A stretch of DNA of 64,000 bases from Candidatus Leptovillus affinis (GCA_016705235.1 JADIYP010000006.1:1116001-1180000), one strand, 5' to 3'; positions 25,082-34,019 are shown, counted from the stretch's first letter. Program-made: numbers and translations. Notes: a model not told the origin generated them from the letters alone.

Positions 25082-25438
25082 TTATATCCACTCCAGGGCG
25101 CCTCGGCCCCAAGCATAGGCCAGCCCGTCTGCCAACAAAAAGATAAACAAGGCAACAGAAAATATACTAAACAAGGTTAGCTGGCCATAGGCAGCGGCTA
25201 TGGGGAAAAGGAAGACCGCTTCAACGTCGAAAATAACAAAAACCAGGGCGTAAATGTAATATTGAACCTTAAATTGTACCCAGGAACTACCCACTGTCTC
25301 AATACCACATTCATAGGTTTGTTGTTTAATGGGGTTGGGTTTCTTGGGACCTAACAAATGGTTCAAAATGACAGGCGCCGCTGGAAAAATGGGGGACAAT
25401 ATCAAAAATATAGCGACAAATTGCCAATCTTGCGACAC
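25082..25438 (-). CDS. nuoA: NADH-quinone oxidoreductase subunit A
   Basis: A 118-residue, three-helix protein. The loop motif TYECGIET holds the conserved cysteine, followed by QFKVQYYIYALVFVIFDVEA, the strongest NuoA signature. I chose GTG at 25438 because a perfect AGGAGG lies six bases upstream and the product has the normal NuoA length; an upstream ATG at 25489 would add 17 non-homologous residues and has no ribosome-binding site. It is followed by its own terminator, so it forms a unit separate from nuoH-N. No nuoB, C or D follows. Confidence 0.95.
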   Translation of the reverse strand: MSQDWQFVAIFLILSPIFPAAPVILNHLLGPKKPNPIKQQTYECGIETVGSSWVQFKVQYYIYALVFVIFDVEAVFLFPIAAAYGQLTLFSIFSVALFIFLLADGLAYAWGRGALEWI

Positions 25439-25626
25439 TATGGTCCTCCTGTCCTCTTCAGAAATGGGTGATTGTGAAATCTGTCCCATTTATAACACAT
25501 GCAAAGAACATGGGCAAAGGATATCGCATTTTAACTTCCATCTGACAAGCCCGTTTCCCTGTTTTTGTTTACGGCATCATTTGAGTATAATCGGGCTGGT
25601 TATTTCCATTTTTAGAAGAGGTATTT

Positions 25627-26340
25627 ATGCTTGATGGCGACATCGAAACACAACGGATTCTAGCTGTAGACGATAATGCGTTTACCCTGCGGATTGTGCA
25701 ACATACGTTGGAACAGGCAGGGTTTCAGGTGACCACGGCCGTTTCCGGTAAAGACGCCCTCAAAATTATCAATCGCCATGGAATTCCCCATCTGGCTATC
25801 GTCGACCTGCATATGCCGGTGATGAGCGGCTTTGAGTTTTGTCACGCGGTTCGAGAATTTAGCGACATGCCTATCATCTTGCTCACGGCCGTTAACAGCG
25901 AAGACACCATCATCCAGGGCATCGAGCAATACGCCGAAGACTACATCATCAAGCCCTTTAACCCCAACGAACTTGTCGCCCGCGTCAAGCGCGTCCTCCG
26001 CCGCATGGGCGATTACGCCTACACCTTAGACTCCACCACCCGGATCGACGATCGTCTCATGATCAATTTCCCCAGCCGGGAAGCCCTGGTGGATGGAGAA
26101 ACAGTTTCGCTTACCCCCACAGAAACCAAACTTCTGTTCATCCTTGTCCGCAACGCTGGCCGCATTGTGACGACTGAATTTTTGCTCAACCGAATCTGGC
26201 CCCTGCAAGAAGCCCAAGAAGACCGGCTCCATGTCCATGTCCATCGCCTGCGACGAAAAATTGAAACCAACCCCAACGAACCCAGCTACATCGTCGCCGA
26301 ACGGGGCGTAGGCTACCGCTTCAACGCCACCCCGGAATAA
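25627..26340 (+). CDS. Response regulator, OmpR/PhoB family
   Basis: A 237-residue two-domain protein. The receiver domain (about 1-120) has the acidic pair DD, the phospho-acceptor aspartate in LAIVDLHMP, threonine in LLTAV and lysine in IIKPF. The C-terminal winged helix (about 140-235) has LTPTETKLLFILVRN, the HVHRLRRKIE recognition helix and ERGVGYRF. It binds DNA when phosphorylated. No histidine kinase is adjacent, so its partner is elsewhere. It is divergent from nuoA with about 190 bases between starts. Confidence 0.95.
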   Translation: MLDGDIETQRILAVDDNAFTLRIVQHTLEQAGFQVTTAVSGKDALKIINRHGIPHLAIVDLHMPVMSGFEFCHAVREFSDMPIILLTAVNSEDTIIQGIEQYAEDYIIKPFNPNELVARVKRVLRRMGDYAYTLDSTTRIDDRLMINFPSREALVDGETVSLTPTETKLLFILVRNAGRIVTTEFLLNRIWPLQEAQEDRLHVHVHRLRRKIETNPNEPSYIVAERGVGYRFNATPE

Positions 26341-26360
26341 TCCTCCCCAGTAAAAAGAAT

Positions 26361-26394
26361 AAAAAAGCCGTACACCTTGGTCAAGATGTACGGC
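26361..26394. terminator. Hairpin between convergent genes
   Basis: GCCGTACACCTT (26367-26378) and AAGATGTACGGC (26383-26394) pair over 12 bp with one wobble. Six A residues to the left provide the T-run for transcripts from the right, so it mainly ends the glutaredoxin gene. The right arm includes an ACGGCCGT copy. Confidence 0.8.
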
Positions 26395-26420
26395 CGTTTA
26401 TCACAGTCTAACCTCTGCCA

Positions 26421-26693
26421 TCAATAGGCCACAACCAACCCCAATTTAGCCACAACGGCCGAATTCGGCGGCTCTACATAAATTGTCCCATCAGGAAAAA
26501 CGACAGTCGGCACAACCCGATGCCCATGGTTCACGCGCTTCACAAAAGCCAGACCCTCAGGGTCTCTATCGACGTCAATTTCTACATAATCAACGCCATG
26601 CTCATCCAGGAGATACTTCGTACGATGACAATCAGGGCACCAGCTCGTTCCATAAACCAGGAGCTTACTACGCCGTCCATTGATCGAACTCAT
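26421..26693 (-). CDS. Glutaredoxin/mycoredoxin-like protein
   Basis: A 90-residue thioredoxin-fold protein. SWCPDCHRTKYLLDEHGV carries the redox motif C-P-D-C in the right place after the first strand, and VVPTVVFPDG gives the cis-proline loop. Proteins of this length with a C-x2-C site and FPDG loop resemble mycoredoxin-1, which reduces mixed disulfides with low-molecular-weight thiols. The in vivo thiol partner cannot be told from the sequence. Confidence 0.85.
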   Translation of the reverse strand: MSSINGRRSKLLVYGTSWCPDCHRTKYLLDEHGVDYVEIDVDRDPEGLAFVKRVNHGHRVVPTVVFPDGTIYVEPPNSAVVAKLGLVVAY

Positions 26694-26991
26694 TTTTAGC
26701 TCTCTCTACCTGTCAGTTCCGGGAACCACCCTGTTATCCGTTACAAAATTTTCTGCCAACCAACCTGTTCTTAGTACATGATTCCCGATAACTGCTTATC
26801 TGCTTATCACGCGCTTGACAAAAACCAACTCATTTCTAAGCCAATCATACCTTACGCCCAAACGGTTACAAAGCCTCTTACCGGGCGATTCACCAACGAT
26901 TTATTTTGCCGTCGCCGCCAATTGCGGATAATTATGACCGGTTTGGGTGTCGATGACTCACCCTAACCCTGTTCAGACAAAAGGAAAACTG

Positions 26992-27624
26992 GTGACAAAA
27001 CGCACAAACGAACAATGGCTACACGATTTAACCACCGATGGCGCGCTTTTTGATGACGCCCTCGCCGATTTGCAGCTCATTTTACTCGCCGGTTTACATC
27101 GCGGGCTTTTAAACCAGATCAACACCAACGCGCCTGAATTTGCGACCCAGGCTGAAGATTTTGTGCAGGAAGCGCTATTAAAAATCTTAGATAACCTCAA
27201 CAGTTTTGCCGGGCGCAGCCAATTCACAACCTGGGCGCATAAAATCGCCATTTCCGTCGCCCTGACCGAACTGCGCCGCAAACGGTGGCAAGATGCTTCT
27301 TTGGACGGCCTGACGGCCGTTTCCGATGGCGACTATACCCCCAAACTCATGGCCGACTCGGCTCCGCTGCCTGAAAGCGCCACGGAACGCGCCGAAATCA
27401 TGGCCCACATCAACCGCCTGATCAACGAAGAATTAACCGAAAAGCAGCGAGAAGTGATGGAAACGGCCGTTATCCAAAACATCCCCACCCCCGAAGTCGC
27501 CCGTCGCATGGACATGAAACCCAACGCCGTCTACAAACTACTCCACGACGCCCGCCTGCGCCTCAAACAGCGCCTCGCCGATGACGGCCTGACGCCTGAA
27601 GAGGTTCTCTCCGTGTTCGAGTAA
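26992..27624 (+). CDS. RNA polymerase sigma factor, ECF-like
   Basis: A 210-residue sigma-70 family protein. Region 2 includes EDFVQEALLKILDNLNSF and FTTWAHKIAISVALTELRRKRW; region 4 includes ELTEKQREVMETAV and MKPNAVYKLLHDARLRLKQRL. GTG 26992 is chosen because AAAGGA lies about seven bases before it; in-frame GTG 26947 and ATG 26953 are alternatives without a ribosome-binding site. The next gene carries a cysteine/histidine zinc motif and is probably its regulator. Confidence 0.9.
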   Translation: MTKRTNEQWLHDLTTDGALFDDALADLQLILLAGLHRGLLNQINTNAPEFATQAEDFVQEALLKILDNLNSFAGRSQFTTWAHKIAISVALTELRRKRWQDASLDGLTAVSDGDYTPKLMADSAPLPESATERAEIMAHINRLINEELTEKQREVMETAVIQNIPTPEVARRMDMKPNAVYKLLHDARLRLKQRLADDGLTPEEVLSVFE

Positions 27625-27675
27625 TCACCAACATTCAACATTTGGGTAAGAAGTAATCCATTCAATTCGTCAAAA

Positions 27676-28020
27676 ATGCAAATGACAAACTTGATCGACA
27701 AACTAAAGCAAATTTTTGCAAACCAACAAAAACAGACAAATGGGCAAATGACCAGCCAAACACCCCGCCCAAACACCGGCTTGAGCGAAGAAGACATCAA
27801 GCGACTCATGCACATGATCGACCACACCCACGAAGGCATGTTTTCGTGCGAGGAAACGTTCGATCTGCTAGACGAATACGTCGAATTAGTCGCCAGCCAC
27901 GAAGAAGCCGCCATGTTAATGCCCTACGTCCAACGGCATCTCGATTTATGCGAGCATTGCAACGAAGCTTATGAAGCCCTGCTTCTCGCCCTGACAGCTG
28001 ATTTCCCACCTGCCACCTGA
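27676..28020 (+). CDS. Putative zinc-binding anti-sigma factor
   Basis: A 114-residue soluble protein. The C-terminal part reads VQRHLDLCEHCNEAYEALL, the H-x3-C-x2-C pattern of zinc-containing anti-sigma factors, preceded by SCEETFDLLDEYVEL as found in such proteins. The N-terminal 40 residues are polar and low in complexity. There is no transmembrane helix. It lies 51 bases after the sigma gene, the usual place for an anti-sigma factor. The role is inferred from motif and position. No good ribosome-binding site is visible before ATG 27676. Confidence 0.7.
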   Translation: MQMTNLIDKLKQIFANQQKQTNGQMTSQTPRPNTGLSEEDIKRLMHMIDHTHEGMFSCEETFDLLDEYVELVASHEEAAMLMPYVQRHLDLCEHCNEAYEALLLALTADFPPAT

Positions 28021-28055
28021 ATCCGCCAGCCAGGCAAACCTGTGCCGGTATAGCT

Positions 28056-28295
28056 CTACCAAAACCCCAAGGGTTTAATTCCCAACCAATCCCAATTCCC
28101 AGGCGCAAACCCTTGGGGTTTGACTGGCTACCAAAACCCCAAGGGTTTAATTCCCAACCAATCCCAATTCCCAGGCGCAAACCCCAGTTTTCCCCCATCC
28201 CAGGCGCAAACCCTTGGGGTTTGACTGGCTACCAAAACCCCAAGGGTTTAATTCCCAACCAATCCCAATTCCCAGGCGCAAACCCTTGGGGTTTG
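28056..28295. repeat. Three tandem copies of a 72-bp hairpin unit
   Basis: Copies start at 28056, 28128 and 28229. Each begins CTACCAAAACCCCAAGGG and runs through an AATTCCCAACCAATCCCAA stretch to CCCTTGGGGTTT. AAACCCCAAGGGTTT and AAACCCTTGGGGTTT are exact reverse complements, so each copy can fold into a 15-bp stem with a loop of about 34 bases. The second copy has a 29-bp internal partial duplication. The array lies between the anti-sigma gene and DUF427; it does not look like CRISPR, since there are no unique spacers. Confidence 0.92.
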
Positions 28296-28350
28296 TATAA
28301 TTACAATAATATTTCTCAAACCCTAATAGCGAAGTGAGGAGCGTACACCA

Positions 28351-28635
28351 ATGGTAAAAGCAATCTGGAACGGCGTCGTTATTGCCGAAAGCAATCAAAC
28401 ACAAATGGTCGAAGGAAATCATTATTTCCCCCCCAACAGCATCAAACGGGACTATTTCCAGCCCAATTCAAGCACAACCGTTTGCCCCTGGAAAGGCGTC
28501 GCCAGCTACTATGATGTCGTCGTTAATGGCGAGCGAAACAAAGGCGCAGCCTGGTATTACCCACAGCCCAAATCGGCGGCGCAAAACATTAAAGACCATG
28601 TTGCCTTCTGGCGTGGGGTTAAAGTAGAATCCTGA
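28351..28635 (+). CDS. DUF427 domain protein
   Basis: A 94-residue protein that matches the small DUF427 family over its whole length: KAIWNGVVIAES at the start, VEGNHYFPPNSI, TVCPWKGVASYYDV in the middle and FWRGVKVES at the end. The fold is a small beta-barrel; the biochemical function of the family is not established. GAGGAG precedes the ATG. A hairpin follows before glucokinase. Confidence 0.9.
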   Translation: MVKAIWNGVVIAESNQTQMVEGNHYFPPNSIKRDYFQPNSSTTVCPWKGVASYYDVVVNGERNKGAAWYYPQPKSAAQNIKDHVAFWRGVKVES

Positions 28636-28648
28636 TTCGATTTTATCA

Positions 28649-28673
28649 CCTGCGAGATGTTTGATCTCGCAGG
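28649..28673. repeat. Intergenic hairpin without T-run
   Basis: CCTGCGAGAT (28649-28658) and ATCTCGCAGG (28664-28673) form a perfect 10-bp stem with a five-base loop between DUF427 and glk. With no T-run after it, a role in message stability or a mobile palindrome is more likely than termination. Confidence 0.6.
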
Positions 28674-28702
28674 CACACATACCAGAATCGAAAGGATATG
28701 TC

Positions 28703-29704
28703 ATGCTCTTAGCTGGTGATATTGGCGGTACAAAAACAGTCCTGGCGCTCTTTGCTCCAGAGTCCAACCCATTACAAACGCATTACGAAGTCACATTTTG
28801 GAATCGTGATTACACCTCTCTGGAAGCGGTGATAACCGCATTTATGCGCGAAACCACCGCGCCTATTACCAGCGCCTGCTTCGGCGTCGCCGGTCCGGTG
28901 GTGCAAGGACGCGCCGCCATCACCAACCTTCCCTGGGTAATCGACGCCAACGCCATTCAACAAGCTTTCGACTTCCCGCAGGTTTTCCTGCTGAACGATC
29001 TGGAAGCCATCGCCAACGCCATTCCCTACCTTACTCCCGATGATCTGGTGACGCTCAACGAAGGCACCGTTGAAGCGGAGGGCGCGCTGGCTGTGATTGC
29101 GCCGGGGACTGGATTAGGCGAGGCATTTTTGGTTTGGAACGGCCGTTCCTACCAGGCCCATCCCTCCGAAGGCGGCCACGTCTCCTTTGGCCCCACCAAT
29201 CTGGAACAGGTTGAACTGCTCACCTACATGCTGGCCAAATTCAACCACGTCAGCGTCGAGCGCGTTTGCTCCGGCAGCGGCATCCCCAACCTCTACGGCA
29301 GCCTGCGCCAATCCGGTCGCTACGAAGAACCCGACTGGCTGCGGCAAGCTCTTGTCGAAGCCATCGACCCCACACCCGTCATCGTCGACGCGGCCATCGA
29401 ACGCAACGAAGCCATCTGCGTCGCCACCCTCAACCTCTTTTTAGACATTTTGGCCGATGAAGCCAGCAATCTGGCGCTGAAAGTACTCTCCACCGGTGGC
29501 GTATACCTGGGCGGTGGCATTCCACCGCGCATCTTGCCCCAATTGCAACAACCTCGCTTCATGGAGGTGTTCACCAACAAGGGGCGATTTTCCGAACTGA
29601 TGCAGAAAATGCCGGTTCACGTCATTCGCAATCCCAAGTCGGCGCTCTATGGCGCGGCCTATTACGGCCTGAATCATCCACTGCGCAAAAAGAAAAAAGA
29701 GTAA
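28703..29704 (+). CDS. glk: Glucokinase
   Basis: A 333-residue sugar kinase. MLLAGDIGGTKTVLALF is the N-terminal phosphate loop, CFGVAGPVVQGRAAITNLPW and FLLNDLEAIANAI are the sugar-domain motifs with the catalytic aspartate in LLNDLEA, and IAPGTGLGEAFL and PSEGGHVSF complete the Glk (not ROK) pattern. It phosphorylates glucose with ATP. ATG 28703 follows AAAGGA; a longer frame adds a non-homologous leader. Its neighbour 6-phosphogluconolactonase starts two bases after the stop, so the pair probably feeds the oxidative pentose phosphate path. Confidence 0.94.
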   Translation: MLLAGDIGGTKTVLALFAPESNPLQTHYEVTFWNRDYTSLEAVITAFMRETTAPITSACFGVAGPVVQGRAAITNLPWVIDANAIQQAFDFPQVFLLNDLEAIANAIPYLTPDDLVTLNEGTVEAEGALAVIAPGTGLGEAFLVWNGRSYQAHPSEGGHVSFGPTNLEQVELLTYMLAKFNHVSVERVCSGSGIPNLYGSLRQSGRYEEPDWLRQALVEAIDPTPVIVDAAIERNEAICVATLNLFLDILADEASNLALKVLSTGGVYLGGGIPPRILPQLQQPRFMEVFTNKGRFSELMQKMPVHVIRNPKSALYGAAYYGLNHPLRKKKKE

Positions 29705-29705
29705 C

Positions 29706-30470
29706 GTGCCGCCTGATATCCACATTTTCCCCCACCAGACGGCTCTGGTGGAAACTGCGGCCGAGCTATTCGTCGCCTGGGCGGAAACGGCCGTTACCCA
29801 ACACGGCCGTTTCCTCGTGGCTCTCTCCGGCGGCGGCACGCCCCAAGCGCTCTTTCAACGCCTCAGCCAGCCCGATTACGCGCAGCGGCCGTTTTGGGCC
29901 AGCACCCACGTCTTTTGGGGCGACGAACGTCTTGTGCCGCCTGATGACGACGGCAGCAACTACAAAATGGCCGCCGACCTGCTGCTCCAGCATGTGCCCA
30001 TCCCCGCTGAAAATATCCACCGCGCCAAAGGGGAACTGGACCCGGCAACGGCCGTTACCGATTACACCCGGCAGCTCCAGCAGTTAGCCGCCACCGGGCA
30101 GCAGTGGCCCCAGTTCGATCTGGCCTTGATGGGACTGGGCAGCGATGGCCACACCGCGTCCTTGTTCCCCGGCCCTATTCCGGCCGCCGAAACAGAGCAG
30201 CCGGTTATCGCCGTCACCGCCAACTACGACGGCCGTCCCGCCCAACGCCTGACGTTAACGCCCCTGGTCTTTAACGACGCCGCTCACATTTTGTTTTTAG
30301 TCACTGGGGAAAAGAAAGCACAAGCGGTAACGGCCGTGCTCCACGCCCCTCCCAACCCCGAACAATGGCCCGCGCAGCGCATCCAGCCCGCCCACGGCCA
30401 AACCACCTGGCTGCTCGATCAACCTGCCGCGCAACAACTGCCAAACCACCACCAGACCAATCCACTCTAA
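29706..30470 (+). CDS. pgl: 6-phosphogluconolactonase
   Basis: A 254-residue protein of the SugarP isomerase-like fold. RFLVALSGGGTPQALFQRL, VFWGDERLVPPDDDGSNY and DLALMGLGSDGHTASLFPG are the three defining motifs. It hydrolyses 6-phosphogluconolactone in the oxidative pentose phosphate pathway. The start is GTG, one base after the glucokinase stop, which suggests coupled translation. The proline/glutamine-rich C-terminus (QLPNHHQTNPL) is longer than usual. Confidence 0.93.
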   Translation: MPPDIHIFPHQTALVETAAELFVAWAETAVTQHGRFLVALSGGGTPQALFQRLSQPDYAQRPFWASTHVFWGDERLVPPDDDGSNYKMAADLLLQHVPIPAENIHRAKGELDPATAVTDYTRQLQQLAATGQQWPQFDLALMGLGSDGHTASLFPGPIPAAETEQPVIAVTANYDGRPAQRLTLTPLVFNDAAHILFLVTGEKKAQAVTAVLHAPPNPEQWPAQRIQPAHGQTTWLLDQPAAQQLPNHHQTNPL

Positions 30471-30500
30471 AACCAATCCGCCAGTTTCGCCGCAACCCGA

Positions 30501-31739
30501 TTAACTTTTGGCCGTTCCCAAAACGTCTGCCGCCAGCGCCTGCATGGTTTCGATTTCCGCCTCGTCCAACCCACTCGCTCGCCAATACGTGGCCAGCAAA
30601 TCGGCCGGAGTCAGCTCTTCCACCGCCACGGTGTCGCCCAGGCGGGCGCGTTTTTCCAGGTGGCGGTGCTTCTGAATTTGCACGCTTAAGGCGGCGGCAA
30701 AATAATCATTCAGCGCATTTTCATCCAGCAATGGCTCCCAATCGCGTGGATAACTGAGCTGGACGCGGCAAATTGCGCCGGCGATCATGCTCTGGCTCGG
30801 CAGTTGGCTCATTACATCGGCCATAAAGGTGTCGGCATTGGCCGAATCAATCTTTATGTCAATAAATCGGCGGGTCTTCAATTTTTTAAACTGCCACTCG
30901 GTTTGCCCACGGCCGATTGTCGCCAGCACGAAGCCCTTTTGCTCTTTCGCTTCGCCAAAATCAATGCGCTCTATCGAGCCGGGGTACACAATCGGCGGAT
31001 GGCTGCCTTTGGCGGACAGCGCCTGGTGTTTGTGAATGTGGCCCAGAGCCACATAATCCAGCCGTTTGTCATTTACCAGGCTGCCGCTGAGAACCAATTC
31101 GTGGCCCAGCATCACTGCGCGCTCGCTGCCAAACACAGCGCCTTGCACGCTGGCATGGGCGGTGAGAATGAGGGGCAAATTGGGATCCGCGGCGGCAATC
31201 AACCGGGCCACCCGCTCGGCGACCACATCTTCAGCGGCCGTTAGAATTTCTTCGCGGGCTTTGTCGGCCAATTCTTCGTAAGCCATGAAGCGGCTGGTGG
31301 ACACCCAGGGCACGGCAATAATTTGCGCCGCCACGCCCAATTCCTCCGGACCAAACAGGCGGATGGTGTCGGCGACGTGGATGTGGGGCACTTGCAGCGT
31401 GGTGAATTCGTGCAGGGTGTGGGCACGGCCGGTAGCCGGCGAAACGTCGTGGTTGCCCACCAGCAGCAGGGTAGGAATGCCAGCCTGCGAGAGCCGCATC
31501 ATGCGTTTGCCCCATTCACGCTGGAACGTGGGCTGCGGGTTGCGATCTTTGTAGGCATCGCCGGCAAAGATGACCAGATCAACGGGTTCGGACACGGCCG
31601 TTTCCACAATTTGGTCCAGCGCCGCCAAAAAATCCATCACCCGAATCGGCAGCGCGGTTTCGGAATCGTGACGGCCGTAATTGGCAATGTCAATATGGGC
31701 ATCCGCAAAATGTAATACACGCAAACTGTTTCCAGACAT
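30501..31739 (-). CDS. DNA repair exonuclease, SbcD/Mre11-like
   Basis: A 412-residue metallophosphoesterase. All nuclease motifs are visible: HFADAHID, IFAGDAY, LLVGNHD, LTAHASVQG and ALGHIHKHQ. ATG 31739 follows AGGAG; a TTG two codons earlier is less likely. The C-terminal capping domain ends in EELTPADLLATYW. The normal partner SbcC (Rad50-like ATPase) is not adjacent; next to it lie pgl (convergent) and a secreted kelch protein. The related DNA end-processing enzyme family is secure. Confidence 0.92.
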   Translation of the reverse strand: MSGNSLRVLHFADAHIDIANYGRHDSETALPIRVMDFLAALDQIVETAVSEPVDLVIFAGDAYKDRNPQPTFQREWGKRMMRLSQAGIPTLLLVGNHDVSPATGRAHTLHEFTTLQVPHIHVADTIRLFGPEELGVAAQIIAVPWVSTSRFMAYEELADKAREEILTAAEDVVAERVARLIAAADPNLPLILTAHASVQGAVFGSERAVMLGHELVLSGSLVNDKRLDYVALGHIHKHQALSAKGSHPPIVYPGSIERIDFGEAKEQKGFVLATIGRGQTEWQFKKLKTRRFIDIKIDSANADTFMADVMSQLPSQSMIAGAICRVQLSYPRDWEPLLDENALNDYFAAALSVQIQKHRHLEKRARLGDTVAVEELTPADLLATYWRASGLDEAEIETMQALAADVLGTAKS

Positions 31740-31762
31740 CCTCAACTCCTAAAAAGCGCTTC

Positions 31763-33853
31763 CTACGGGCAAGTCGGCAGCGAACGAGCCACCACCGTAA
31801 AACTCTGGTTACTATCCGGCGTTGGCGGCAGCACATGCTTCACCATAATGTAATACTTACCCGGCTGCAAATTATTCAGGCAAATACGTTCCGGCACGCC
31901 CTGAAACTGCTCACTGCTGCCCCACTTCACCTTGTTATCGTCATACAAATACAGGTCCAGGTCTTCTGTGGCAGGAACCGTCAGATCAACTTGCAAGGCC
32001 ATCGGCTGCGTCATGAAAAAGGAATAGAACCGGTACCGGTTCGCGGCCGAGTCGATGTTTTGCGAGAAAAATTGGTACAACGAAAGGATTTTGGCGCTGC
32101 TAAACGTAAAGTTTTGCCGCTCGCCGGTCAGGATAAACGGCAAAAACAGGCTGCCGCTGGGCGGAGCCATTCTTTTGATGATGGGATTGGGCTGCGTGCC
32201 GCTGGCGTCAAAACTGCCGCCTAAAGCCCACAAACTATCTCCTACAAAGCCGCCGCGCGGCCAAACCAGAGCGGGGTCGTTGGGATACCGGTTGTTCAGA
32301 TCAAACAGGTAACTCAAGACGTGCCAACCGCCATCGACCGGATCGTAGTATTCCACTTCCGGCACGGCTTTGTGGGAACCATCCAGCCCGCCATATACAT
32401 ACCAACGGCCGTCTGGTCCCACGGCGCTGTGGGCAAAATAACGGGGGAAATTCAGCGCGCCCGTCGCTTCCCAGGCAGTGGGCGACGCCGGGTTAAAACA
32501 TTCGCCGTCAGACAGCAAGGCGACCGGCGGGTTGCTGCCGGCCGCATACCGCAATCCGCCGGCAACGCAAATTTTGCCGCCCACATTGGCCGCCGTCGCC
32601 CCATAACGCGGCGAGGTCATCCGCAAGGCCAGCGTCGACCAGGAACCGATGCCGCTGTCCGGCGTAAACAGCAGCACCTCGTCGCGCACTGAGTCGGTGA
32701 TGACGCTGGTGAGCGGCCAACCCGGCCCTTCCACGCCGCCCAGGACGTACATCGCGCCCAAATTGGCGCTGGGAGCTGCCGCCGCGTAGGCGAAGGGCAC
32801 GCCTCGGCTCATGGGCAGGGCAGCCTTTTCGCTCCAGGCTTTGGTGACTATATCAAACACCCAATGGGCGTTGGTGTAGGCCGACAGGTCATCAATGGCG
32901 CTGTTGCTGCCGCCGGGAATGTGAATTTCTTGATGATTGACGCTGCTGGCAGTGTAGTTCAGGTAAACGGCCGTGGTGTTGGCAAAACCCGCCGCCGGCA
33001 CCGGATTCAACGATTCCCAGGTGTTGTTGGTGGTCTGGTAACGCGCAAAACTATTCGATAAGGACAGGCCGGCTTCAAAACCGCCCATGACGTAGATGCT
33101 GGATCCGACAACGGCCGTAGCGTGGCGGCTGACCGGCGTTGGCATACTCCCGGCAACTTTCCAATTCGAAACCAACGAATTGGACTGCGAATCAACCGGC
33201 ATATTGAAGGCGGCCTGCATGTTCAGCAGCAGCGGATTGCTCAACGCGCCCGGCTGCCGGTCGGCCACTTCCACAAAATAGGTCACGCCGCGCTGCACCG
33301 CAAAGGTTACTTCTGAAGCCAGGCCGGTCGCGTCGTCATTACAGGCCGTCCTGGTCAACGAAAATTCGCCACACGCGCCGGTGAACACGCCTAAAATGGT
33401 GTCATAAGCCGATGTGTTGGTGGTGATGGTGACCATGCCGTTGTAATCGGTCTTGAATTGATACCACGCCGTGCGAAAGCCTTTGGTATTGGGCGGGTTG
33501 GAACCCCAGATACAGCTCAGAACGGGGTCGTCGGCCGTTACCGTGAACCCGGCGACATTTGTCTGGCTGGCGGCGGGTGATGTTCTGGGGATGAGGGTTA
33601 ACGGCCGTGCCGAACTGCAAGAATCGCTCGCCGGCAAAACGTCGTTGGGAGATACGGGAACCAGCGTCAGGGTCATGCCGGACAGGGGGTTAACGGCCGT
33701 TGGTCCCTGAAGATCGGTCTCTACTGTTCCGGTAGGCGACGCCGCCGGTTCCGGTTCTGGCGTCGGCTGCCCGCCTTCTTGCGCGCCAGCCAGCGACGTG
33801 GCCGCCAACAAGGAGATTAAAAATAATGTGAGAAAAACCAGATAGCGCCGCAT
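31763..33853 (-). CDS. Secreted kelch-repeat protein with C-terminal PPC-like domain
   Basis: A 696-residue exported protein. Residues 1-24 are a signal peptide (MRRYLVFLTLFLISLLAATS, cleavage near AGA). A proline/threonine-rich linker follows. Residues about 85-210 look like a first beta domain with TAWYQFKTDYNGMVTI, and 230-570 contain kelch motifs such as IYVMGGFE, MYVLGGVEG, ICVAGGLRY and WYVYGGLDG, which build a beta-propeller. The end has DLDLYLYDDNKVKWG and CLNNLQPGKYYIMVKH, a pre-peptidase C-terminal-like domain. Several cysteines occur in the exported part. Substrate or ligand unknown. Confidence 0.85.
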   Translation of the reverse strand: MRRYLVFLTLFLISLLAATSLAGAQEGGQPTPEPEPAASPTGTVETDLQGPTAVNPLSGMTLTLVPVSPNDVLPASDSCSSARPLTLIPRTSPAASQTNVAGFTVTADDPVLSCIWGSNPPNTKGFRTAWYQFKTDYNGMVTITTNTSAYDTILGVFTGACGEFSLTRTACNDDATGLASEVTFAVQRGVTYFVEVADRQPGALSNPLLLNMQAAFNMPVDSQSNSLVSNWKVAGSMPTPVSRHATAVVGSSIYVMGGFEAGLSLSNSFARYQTTNNTWESLNPVPAAGFANTTAVYLNYTASSVNHQEIHIPGGSNSAIDDLSAYTNAHWVFDIVTKAWSEKAALPMSRGVPFAYAAAAPSANLGAMYVLGGVEGPGWPLTSVITDSVRDEVLLFTPDSGIGSWSTLALRMTSPRYGATAANVGGKICVAGGLRYAAGSNPPVALLSDGECFNPASPTAWEATGALNFPRYFAHSAVGPDGRWYVYGGLDGSHKAVPEVEYYDPVDGGWHVLSYLFDLNNRYPNDPALVWPRGGFVGDSLWALGGSFDASGTQPNPIIKRMAPPSGSLFLPFILTGERQNFTFSSAKILSLYQFFSQNIDSAANRYRFYSFFMTQPMALQVDLTVPATEDLDLYLYDDNKVKWGSSEQFQGVPERICLNNLQPGKYYIMVKHVLPPTPDSNQSFTVVARSLPTCP

Positions 33854-33960
33854 AAAAAACTCCTCAGGGGTTGAACCCTCAGTGGGACTTGCGTGACGAA
33901 GATAAGCAAATTGCGGGTCTCTTACTCACAGAGATTGTACAAAGAGACCGGAAGCACGCA

Positions 33961-33998
33961 AAAAAGGGCACGTATCGCTCAGGATTCGTGCCCTTTTT
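33961..33998 (-). terminator. Terminator of ileS
   Basis: AAAAAGGGCACG (33961-33972) and CGTGCCCTTTTT (33987-33998) form a perfect 12-bp stem with a 14-base loop, 22 bases beyond the ileS stop, with T-runs in both directions. Confidence 0.9.
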
Positions 33999-34019
33999 GC
34001 CAGCGGATGAACAATTCGC

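Noticed and set aside
28056..28295. Possible CRISPR array
   Set aside because: Units are directly adjacent, contain their own hairpins and have no unique spacers; no cas genes are near.
28113..28337. A 74-residue frame within the 28 kb repeats
   Set aside because: It is only a translation of the repeat units (repeated QGFNSQPIPIPR-like text) and has no ribosome-binding site.
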